DNA from: Methanosarcina horonobensis HB-1 = JCM 15518
GTDB taxonomy: Archaea; Halobacteriota; Methanosarcinia; Methanosarcinales; Methanosarcinaceae
Reading direction: 5' to 3'
Assembly (NCBI RefSeq): GCF_000970285.1
Contig: NZ_CP009516.1
Location: 1,529,036 to 1,593,035, forward strand
DNA: 64,000 nt
Numbering within the stretch: the first letter of the stretch is position 1; the number at the start of each line of letters is the position of its first letter. The notes below the pieces were generated by a model. That model was not told the origin of the DNA. It was given only the letters and a program-made list of their open reading frames with translations, and ran no database searches. The position numbers and the translations under genes were made by a program. Shown here piece after piece: positions 57,739 through 64,000 of this stretch.

Positions 57739-58104
57739 ACTTATCTCCTGCAATCAGCTCTCTTATTTTTATGGATTTTTTCTTTTTATTTCTCTTTTAC
57801 ACCGCTTATCGGGGTTTTTCCTGATCTTCAGGATCTTTTCTGGTGAAGATTATTTTGCTCTCCTTTTTCCGCAGTTATGTTTATATCTGAACATACTAAT
57901 TTTATGTGGTTTTTTAATCTATACTTAGGATAGTTTTTTTGTCACATCATAAGTTATTTCGCATACTTTATAACAGCATACAATTCCAAATGGTTAATAC
58001 AGCAATTATTGCCGGTAATGCTATTACTTAATGAGCTAATTCCAAAACTAGAACTACGTCTCTATCTCCCGAATTTGAAATAATCGATCAATTTTCTGAT
58101 CAGG
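57739..58104. other. Spacer, no gene seen
   Basis: Upstream region of the macro-domain gene, AT-rich, with no coding frame or repeat of note before the IS end at 58105. Confidence 0.4.
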
Positions 58105-58157
58105 AAAAGAGTTATGAAACTTTTAATTGATGTGTCACTAAAACTGGTTTTGGGACA
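58105..58157 (+). repeat. Insertion-sequence end, first copy
   Basis: AAAAGAGTTATGAAACTTTT ... ACTGGTTTTGGGACA matches 61863-61914 over 52-53 bases with one indel and one substitution, same orientation. Ends reading (inward) TGTCCCAAAACC are typical of IS5/IS1634-like elements, but no transposase is next to it. Confidence 0.7.
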
Positions 58158-58477
58158 AGTTCAATATATAGTTATTAACGATCCTACAAATGTTGCAAAA
58201 CCTAGAAGCAAAGCTAGTATTGAGAAAAGTGGATCGAATTTGAAAAATCTGATGTTGTTGCGTTTAATAGTTCTGTGAAGTTCATTTGCATAGGTTATTA
58301 AGAAATGAATTTAAGCTTTTTGAAGTTCTTTTATTCTAACCTGGCAAACTAAAGGCATTCCTAAATTTTAATATTTTGGACTCGAGGAGTAATTAAGGGA
58401 AGGGCCCTATATCTCCCCAGGCAAGGAAAGTGGGCAAAGGAGGTCTTTCTCTGGAGGAGCTACAAAAAAGAAACCTT
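58158..58477. other. Spacer after the IS end, no gene seen
   Basis: AT-rich. A GGAGTAATTAAGGGAAGGG stretch near 58385 and a GGAGG near 58455 are present but serve no plus-strand frame. Confidence 0.35.
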
Positions 58478-59014
58478 TTAATCTTTAGTCTCAAAATTCA
58501 TTTCAGCGACTACAGGTTGTATGTTAAGATACATTGGAACAAATTCTCTATTTTTATATTTCTCTACAAGTTTGAATTCGTTTTTTTGATAGAAGCCGAT
58601 TGAGTTCTGTTTTGAATCAACAAGAATGTATCTGCATCCTATACTTTCACAAATAGATAACGTTTTACCTATGGCTGCCAGCAATAGATATGTACCTATT
58701 CCTTTTCTTTCAAATCTGGAATCTACTGCCAGCCGTGCAATTTTAACCCCAGGGTATTTGCGGTACTCGTAATGTTCAAGTCCATCTATTACGGCTTTAG
58801 CTTCAATTGTATCTGCTATCAGAGTATAAAATCCGACCAACTCACTATTCCAAAAGCATAAACTGGTTCTGCTGATCAAGTTATTTTGATCGTTAAGAGC
58901 ATCGTTTTTCAGAAAATCATTCAATTCCCTGCTTAAACAGCTAAAAGAAGAAAGATTATGAGTTTTATTAAGAGGTATTGTGTGAAGTTCAGAGTCTGGA
59001 ATTATGGAGTTCAA
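58478..59014 (-). CDS. GNAT toxin (TacT/AtaT-like acetyltransferase)
   Basis: A 178-residue acetyltransferase with the layout of toxin-type GNATs: FSCLSRELNDFLKNDALNDQ at the start, LVGFYTLIADTIEA, KIARLAVDSRFERKGIGTYL with the acetyl-CoA loop, and FYQKNEFKLVEKYKNREFVP. Such enzymes block translation by acetylating aminoacyl-tRNA. Start is TTG at 59014, two bases after the stop of a 48-residue antitoxin gene. It is therefore the second gene of a compact toxin-antitoxin operon. Confidence 0.85.
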   Translation of the reverse strand: MNSIIPDSELHTIPLNKTHNLSSFSCLSRELNDFLKNDALNDQNNLISRTSLCFWNSELVGFYTLIADTIEAKAVIDGLEHYEYRKYPGVKIARLAVDSRFERKGIGTYLLLAAIGKTLSICESIGCRYILVDSKQNSIGFYQKNEFKLVEKYKNREFVPMYLNIQPVVAEMNFETKD

Positions 59015-59016
59015 GC

Positions 59017-59163
59017 TTAAAACCTGTTTTTCTCATGTATTTTCTTTGCGCGCTTGAACATTTCTACCATTTTCTTTGAAACTACGGGATTTTTTTCGTT
59101 CCTGAAGAATTCCTTTGCATCTTCTCCTTCAAGAACAAGACCAAGTTCAATAGGCTTTGCCAT
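59017..59163 (-). CDS. 48-residue antitoxin of the GNAT toxin
   Basis: ATG at 59163, preceded by GGAAGGA, encodes MAKPIELGLVLEGEDAKEFF and ends RAKKIHEKNRF. The sequence is a short strand followed by a helix, the form of small antitoxins seen in front of archaeal GNAT toxins. The toxin start lies two bases after the TAA, so translation is coupled. No DNA-binding motif is obvious. Confidence 0.75.
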   Translation of the reverse strand: MAKPIELGLVLEGEDAKEFFRNEKNPVVSKKMVEMFKRAKKIHEKNRF

Positions 59164-59336
59164 TGTCAATTCCTTCCTTTTGTATTATCGAATAATCTAT
59201 GTTAGTCTTATTTATATATTCTTGTTGTAGACCCTTGTCCTGACTTCCTGCAGGATAAGTCTATCTTTAGACCTTCTCTTAATATTATTTTAATATTATA
59301 AAGAAAAACCCCACGCTATTAATTGTTTTTTAACTT

Positions 59337-59730
59337 TAAGGCGGGAAGTCCCCTTCCTCGGAGCGAAGCGACAGGTGGGGGATGAAAGCCGTCAACTTCC
59401 TCACGTTCTCTTGTTATTGATTCTGCTAACTTACTTGTATTATTAAGGCCATTATATAGTGCTGTATTGTCACCACAAGCTGAAGCGAGAACCAAGCAAG
59501 GCGGTTGGAAACAGGATATGGCAACTCCTGAAGGGATCGGGAGATAACGCCACTGAAAGGTGGAAGCTGTAAAGCATCTCAAGTATATCACGCTCATAGA
59601 TTCCAATTCAAATTCCATCACCTGCGGAACGCGGGGAAGAGCCTGTATGACTTGTCGCCATTAGGCGGAGGGGTGACTCAGGAAGCTCCTCCCTCAAAAC
59701 TCTGAGCTTCGCGAAGAGTTTAGGGAGGGG
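59337..59730. mobile_element. Non-autonomous IS200/IS605-type palindromic element
   Basis: Both ends hold subterminal hairpins as in IS200/IS605 elements: one at 59349-59382 (TCCCC...GGGGA around CTCGGAGCGAAGCGACAGG), the other at 59688-59728 (CCTCCCTCAAAACTC ... GAGTTTAGGGAGG). No tnpA or tnpB is inside the roughly 395 bases. The first end resembles the right end that overlaps guide RNA in TnpB-bearing elements. The other end lies within the STAND NTPase gene, so this insertion ended that gene. Confidence 0.65.
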
Positions 59731-60975
59731 TAGTTCACGATTACTCTGATCCCCAGAATATAAATACCAATCACTTTCCCGTGTTGTAATCAATAACCTG
59801 TAATTGCTGCCAACGTGCATTTGCAATATTTGGGCTAAACGGTTCCATTCTTTTAACTGCGCATCTAAATTATCTAGTACTATTAAGGGGAGCTCACCAA
59901 CCTTAATTCGCGAACGTATATACTCAACAATGGAATCAAGTTCTTTGGAGTCCATGCACCAAGAAAGAAGATAGACTGAATAGTTATTGCTTAGTTCATA
60001 TGCAACACGCCAAGCAAGGGTTGTTTTTCCTTGTCCGCTAGATGACTTTATAATGATTATGGTGCTGTCATTTATTGTGCTTTTTATCTTATTTTCTAAA
60101 TCTGGTCTAGGTACAGGGAGCCCTGCTACAATGTCAGCTGGATCGGCCTTTTTCCCTTCGTAGTACATCCCATCGTTTGAAGCAGATATCTTCCTAAAAT
60201 CGATTGGCTTTATCCAATGCACGGCAGGATTCACCGCACCTCGGTTAATATCTTCCCTAACTTCAAGGATGTATTTGTCCAACTCACTTTTGTCGATGCT
60301 TTCTCTATTCTTCATTTTAGAGAAGCACAGGTAGAATAATGAACGTGCATACAATATTTCATTGCCGGTTGAAATGTCATATCGTTCAATCAGCATTGGC
60401 TCAATTGACGCTTTAATCGAGCCTCGATTCACTCGTTCAAATTTGAGGCACCTTATAAAATCTCCAAAGCGGTATCTTTCCCAGTTCCAATAAGGTGTAC
60501 TTTCTTGAATCTGTTTGATGATATTTGTCCAATACTCTATGGCATTGTTATCCAATTTCTCATCATCTCTACGGTTAACAAGTTTTTTGAAATTACCATC
60601 AGCAATGTTAAAATCATATATCAAAACAAAAGCGCGAGAATTATTTGAAATGTCATGTAAATATACTTCAAGAAAATTTTTCAGAATGCTTTTTAAATAA
60701 CTTGCATCCTGTCGGTTTTCAGAATATTTCACCTGAATATGTTCAATATGTTTAGTTTTTTCAAGAACATAAGTATCAATATCTTCTAAGCCCTCAAGAC
60801 GAATCAATGCAGTTTCATCCCTTAGAAACTTAAGCAATGTGTAACAGGAATAAAGACATTGATAATCGAATCCAGTCAGCGCAACTGCCCCACCATCTCT
60901 TGAATTTTCAACTTTGGTAAGGTCGTAACTGTTTTTTGATGTCACTTTCCCTTTTTTCCTTTTACTTTTTGACAT
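59608..60975 (-). pseudogene. STAND NTPase with Cap4/DUF4297-like nuclease domain, cut by an IS element
   Basis: The 455-residue frame starts at 60975 with a basic tail. Residues 28-200 resemble the Cap4/DUF4297 PD-(D/E)XK nuclease of anti-phage proteins: GGAVALTGFDYQCLYSCYTL, then IRLEGLEDIDTYV and HIEHIQVKYSENR (E...D...QxK). A STAND NTPase follows, with Walker A SSSGQGKTT near 310, Walker B LPLIVLDNLDA and LLITTRESDW. This is the Avs-like layout of effector, NTPase, sensor. The last 45 residues (after YSGDQSNRE) are read from the palindromic element, and the long sensor repeat domain is missing. Without it the protein is unlikely to detect phage. Confidence 0.75.
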
Positions 60976-61462
60976 AAAACAAGCTCTCCTTTGCGCTTTA
61001 GGTAATTTCCATAATCATAACAATAATTAAAAAAGTATTGATTAACACTGCTTCAATCGTTTCTCTAAATATTAGGTAATGTACTTATTCTTCTATAAAT
61101 TTGCTTTTAAGTTTCTATAGGTTACATGGTAAAACTTATAAATATCTAAAAGTTTCTGATTCCAGAAAAATTACAGAACACTTCTAGTATGCAAAACTGA
61201 CATAACTTTACTAAAAACCGTAATACAAAAAATGTTACTTCTGTTTTATTGTCTGATTATTATAAATGGAAATTGCCTTTTTGGTCTTATTTTTCTACAA
61301 TTGCCTATGTGTTTGTTTTCTCGATCATTACATGCCATATAGGAATATGCTTGTTTCCTTCGATAATTCCAAACTTTAGAGCAAAATTATCTCGAAAAAT
61401 ACATAGCAGTTTGAAAATAAGCCTTTTGATAGCTGTTTTACTGCTTTTAATTTTGCTTCAAC
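60976..61462. other. AT-rich spacer upstream of the STAND gene
   Basis: Contains promoter-like AT tracts for the STAND gene. A hydrophobic plus-strand frame at 61249-61476 has no ribosome site and is not called. No RNA gene is seen. Confidence 0.35.
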
Positions 61463-61862
61463 TTACCCCTGCATGAATAACTCAGAAGCTCGTCTAAAGC
61501 CAATAGAGGCCTTTTCTTTTTCCTTCGGCTTATCTTTCGGCTTAGAGTCCGATTTCTCGCGAGTCCGCAGGAAAGCACCTGAGAAAAAGGCTTTTGCTTT
61601 ATCATTGCCTTTCTGGAAAATCCTTTTACCTTCTTTTCCTACTACACTCACACGAGCCCAGAACCCTTTTGTTTCATGCTTTTCAGGACTCTGTTTTATG
61701 TCTCTGCTTGCAGACCAGAACTGAATATTGAAGGCCCAATATAGAGCTCCGGAACGAGGAGACATTGACTTTTCAAGATAATCAGATAGAAAGCCGGCAG
61801 GAGTTTGGCCACCTGCTTCTTTTGGAGGTTTACGCGCCCAGGTCCAGCCTTCTTTAGTTTGT
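61463..61862 (-). pseudogene. 5'-truncated unknown gene ending at an IS end
   Basis: A protein-like frame runs from the IS end at about 61862 to a stop at 61463: TKEGWTWARKPPKEAGGQTP, FLSDYLEKSMSPRSGALYWA, KETKGFW-like KHETKGFWARVSVVGKEGKR, then a Lys/Glu/Asp-rich tail KSDSKPKDKPKEKEK. About 100 residues follow an internal ATG at 61765, but the coding feel goes on upstream until the IS end interrupts it. No family is recognised. It looks like the C-terminal part of a gene whose front was removed. Confidence 0.5.
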
Positions 61863-61919
61863 AAAAGAGTTATGAAACTTTTATTGATGTGTCAATAAAA
61901 CTGGTTTTGGGACAGACTC
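61863..61919 (+). repeat. Insertion-sequence end, second copy
   Basis: Direct copy of 58105-58157, continuing to GGGACAGACTC, so the inward-reading end is GAGTCTGTCCCAAAACC. The pair brackets 3.8 kb carrying the GNAT operon and the STAND remnant. Confidence 0.7.
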
Positions 61920-61956
61920 CTTATATATATCAGAATAGTTGATTTTGCATCCACCT

Positions 61957-61986
61957 GTTTCAATCCCTCTAAGGTCTGATTTTAGC
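61957..61986 (+). CRISPR. Solitary CRISPR-repeat-like sequence, left
   Basis: Thirty bases beginning GTTTCAATCCCTCTAAGG and ending TCTGATTTTAGC have the form of the 30-base archaeal repeat with GTTTCAATCC at one end and GATTTTAAC-like at the other. No second repeat lies within spacer distance; a diverged copy is at 63373-63401. Confidence 0.5.
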
Positions 61987-62041
61987 AAGTGAGTTACAGA
62001 TCAATGTTATATGGATTAAAAAGTTAGGGAGGGACATACCT

Positions 62042-63289
62042 TTAATATGAGATTAGTCGTATGGTCTCCTCATTTGGGATGTAGATATACCCACCTACTC
62101 TCAACTGTTCCAATGCTTTTTCAAAGAAGAGACCGGGAACTCGGGTATTTTGTCTTACAGTCTCAAGAGTTAGCGGAACACCTGCATCATTCCTGAGAGT
62201 CAGTTCTTTTAATAGTGTTTCTGCATGTGAATTCAGTCTATAGATTTGGTCTACATTCAGAGGCTCTATGTTCTGTCCTACCATTATCTCTGAAACCATA
62301 GAGTACCATGCCTGGAAACTTTGAGCAAGTTCAGCAGGGGTAACAATAGACTTGAAGGTAATTCTCGCAAAAGCCGCTACAAGCTGGGGAATAGCTCCTC
62401 CGATGTCCTGAAAAAAGGGAACCTCTTTCTGGTCAGTGATTCGGTCCAGCATATCATAAATCATAACCTCCACTCTTTTGTAATGCCTTGGAAGAAGCAC
62501 AGGATTGAAAAGAAGAGTATCCAGCAGGTAATTTCTGATTAATGCCTCATTGTGCTCCACATTCTCTTTGATCTCACTGTACGGCTTAAACTCTGCATCA
62601 AAGGCTATGGGAATATGTACAGGGACATTATTTGCATTATAGTAAGCAACACTGACCTCCTGGCTCTCGGGCAGGTTAATACGTTCATTCTTTGTAGTAG
62701 TTTTATAAAAGTTGGGAGAGTCTATCTGCCTGAATTCGTTAGGAATTAGAGACATTATCCGGTTAAACTCTGCAAGCTTCTTGTTTTTTTGAGAGTTTGT
62801 GAAAACTATGGTATTGACTCCCCCTTTTAAGATCTCGGCTACCTGGGGAGAGGAAACTGTATGCACTCCTATACAGTCTGCTATCTCATGGATGTTATAC
62901 CTATCTTTGATAGGGTAGGTTATCAAATGCAAGTATTCCTCCCTATCTATCAGTCCCTTAGTCCTTAGTCTGTTTGGATCTACCGTTTCCCAGCCTGTGA
63001 TATATCTGATCTCAAAAGTCTGTAGCACTCCACCTATAACTTCATACTCTATGGAAGTCTCGGCAACAGTTACTCTTATGAGGGTCCTTTTTGGGGGGAT
63101 TTCTCCTATCTTAACTACATAAATTATATTTAAAGGATTCCTCAAAAATGGGGAAGGGTCTAAATAGAAAATTCCTAGCTTCTGGTTCCTGAATCGGACA
63201 TATCCCATATTCTCTTTTTCAAAAAGAAGTTTATATTCAGCACCAGAAAACTCATACCCACGTGTTCTTTCCTGCAATGGTAAGGACAT
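62042..63289 (-). CDS. Orphan 415-residue protein between two CRISPR-like repeats
   Basis: No family is recognised. The N-terminal 120 residues look like beta strands (YKLLFEKENMGYVRFRNQKL, GIFYLDPSPFL). The middle is mixed alpha/beta, with a segment VAYYNANNVPVHIPIAFDAE. The C-terminal 150 residues are helical, with a possible winged-helix end (TLETVRQNTRVPGLFFEKAL, EQLRVGGYIYIPNEE), which may bind DNA. There is no signal peptide, membrane helix or cysteine motif. It has full-length, clean coding and its own upstream region. It is flanked at about 55 and 84 bases by solitary CRISPR-repeat-like sequences. Confidence 0.7.
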   Translation of the reverse strand: MSLPLQERTRGYEFSGAEYKLLFEKENMGYVRFRNQKLGIFYLDPSPFLRNPLNIIYVVKIGEIPPKRTLIRVTVAETSIEYEVIGGVLQTFEIRYITGWETVDPNRLRTKGLIDREEYLHLITYPIKDRYNIHEIADCIGVHTVSSPQVAEILKGGVNTIVFTNSQKNKKLAEFNRIMSLIPNEFRQIDSPNFYKTTTKNERINLPESQEVSVAYYNANNVPVHIPIAFDAEFKPYSEIKENVEHNEALIRNYLLDTLLFNPVLLPRHYKRVEVMIYDMLDRITDQKEVPFFQDIGGAIPQLVAAFARITFKSIVTPAELAQSFQAWYSMVSEIMVGQNIEPLNVDQIYRLNSHAETLLKELTLRNDAGVPLTLETVRQNTRVPGLFFEKALEQLRVGGYIYIPNEETIRLISY

Positions 63290-63372
63290 AAGTCTCAGAT
63301 TCCTTTTACTTTCAACTCTATAAAACCCTTATTTTACTTTAGCCAGAAGTGTTTGTGATATTTCAGATTCTC

Positions 63373-63401
63373 ATTTCAATCCTCTTAGGTCTGATTTTAT
63401 C
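63373..63401 (+). CRISPR. Solitary CRISPR-repeat-like sequence, right
   Basis: ATTTCAATCCTCTTAGG ... TCTGATTTTATC: 29 bases, matching 61957-61986 at about 25 positions with one gap, in the same direction, 1.4 kb apart. Confidence 0.45.
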
Positions 63402-63699
63402 TGGTTTCTTTATTTAGTATTCACTTCCAATATATTTATAACACCCAAATCCCATAGAATTTTTTTCTCTAATAGCCGAGAGATAGACTCATAGACCTGT
63501 ATTGCTCTGATATGAAGAGACTTTATTTTGTAGAATCAGATTGTTGTTAAAAAAAGCTAAGTAATGCAGTTCTTTTTTTCTTTTTTGAAGTCTCCATTTC
63601 GTGGGGGAATTGACATAAGCCGTTAAGTACTTATCCGAAAAGTCATAAGGCATTAGAAAATTACAATGGTTACAGTACTTTTGAATTACTCAAATCACC
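63402..63699. other. AT-rich spacer, no gene seen
   Basis: No coding frame, further CRISPR-like repeat or RNA signal was found up to the next gene. Confidence 0.4.
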
Positions 63700-63966
63700 T
63701 TACCTGCTTCCCGTTATTTTATTCCTTAACTTATCCCATACTTCAGAGCCCGGTGAATCGCTAGTTAGGTAAATAATAATATGATAGACTATCAGGACTA
63801 CGGCAAGAATGACATAACCAATTGCTGTTTTTTCGAGATAAGATATGCTAGCAAAAATCGCAGCTAAAAATACTATAGTTACCAACCAACCCTCTAAGCT
63901 GATGGGACGATAACCCCATCCAAGAATTCTCTTGCCAAACCATGCTTCTTTAGTAATTCTTGTCAT
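63700..63966 (-). CDS. Small two-helix membrane protein
   Basis: An 88-residue protein starting ATG 63966 with GGATATG about 12 bases upstream. The N-terminus (KEAWFGKRILGWGYRPISLE) is followed by two helices (GWLVTIVFLAAIFASISYL and IGYVILAVVLIVYHIIIYL) and a charged tail (GSEVWDKLRNKITGSR). It resembles small conserved membrane proteins with a GWG.RP..W motif; role unknown. The clear membrane pattern supports a real gene. Confidence 0.7.
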   Translation of the reverse strand: MTRITKEAWFGKRILGWGYRPISLEGWLVTIVFLAAIFASISYLEKTAIGYVILAVVLIVYHIIIYLTSDSPGSEVWDKLRNKITGSR

Positions 63967-64000
63967 ATTTCACATATCCTTATTGAGATTATTCTAAAAA

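Noticed and set aside
59319-59621. 100-residue minus-strand frame
   Set aside because: It lies inside the IS200/IS605-type palindromic element and reads through the hairpin end; it is element sequence rather than a gene.
61249-61476. 75-residue frame with two hydrophobic stretches
   Set aside because: Has no ribosome site, a TTG start in an AT-rich spacer, and overlaps the end of a minus-strand gene remnant. It could be a small membrane protein but support is too weak.

Overview
The window reads as chromosomal DNA of a Methanosarcina, most probably Methanosarcina barkeri or a close relative. The evidence is archaeal information-processing genes (ribosomal protein S3Ae, a KEOPS Pcc1 subunit, archaeal topoisomerase I), AT-rich spacers with TATA-type box A elements, and several Methanosarcina-type families (sarcinarray, DUF3303, NosD-like surface proteins). 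The strongest clue is a methanogen-type (type 2) seryl-tRNA synthetase whose zinc ligands fall at C306, E355 and C461, the numbering described for the M. barkeri enzyme. The species name is an inference.

Layout. 1-6.8 kb: a minus-strand surface-protein array. One very large membrane-anchored protein is followed by tandemly duplicated pairs of its own C-terminal module and a small sorted sarcinarray protein; the last module copy is decayed. 7-11.6 kb: a beheaded tRNA methylthiotransferase, a TnpB relic, the thiazole synthase Thi4, tRNA-His and a radical-SAM/HhH enzyme. 11.7-16.5 kb: an MgtA-type P-type ATPase with an unknown upstream partner and a fresh IS481-family insertion in front of them. 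17-21 kb: tRNA-Gly, small genes, gene relics, a RecJ-like DHH phosphoesterase and pcc1. 21-26 kb: a secreted papain-like protease, a ferritin-like protein, a stand-alone LigD 3'-phosphoesterase and a DUF4325/PIN gene pair.

26-35.6 kb is an accessory zone packed with toxin-antitoxin-type genes (two hicBA loci and the relic of a third, DUF2283, GNAT-like, YgiT/MqsA-like, a three-gene MazF operon and two lone MntA-type nucleotidyltransferases) mixed with broken genes: a Schlafen/RecG-like protein, a PD-(D/E)XK nuclease and a DUF6326 protein. 35.8-45.7 kb is mainly housekeeping: serS2, rps3ae, topA, thiC, a DUF2156 protein, an acetyltransferase and DUF3303. Thi4 and ThiC make the two halves of thiamine but are 34 kb apart. 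46-57.8 kb holds a NosD-like surface protein, a MITE, small conserved proteins, a wrecked histidine kinase, a giant TPR protein of about 1,850 residues with an early frameshift, and a macro-domain protein.

58-64 kb is a second accessory zone. Two direct copies of one insertion-sequence end bracket a GNAT toxin with a 48-residue antitoxin and an anti-phage-like STAND NTPase with a Cap4/DUF4297-like nuclease domain; a short IS200/IS605-type palindromic element has cut off the STAND gene's sensor end. Next to this lies an orphan 415-residue gene flanked by two solitary CRISPR-repeat-like sequences. These two accessory zones are the most likely places for undescribed biology. No complete CRISPR array or cas gene is present.
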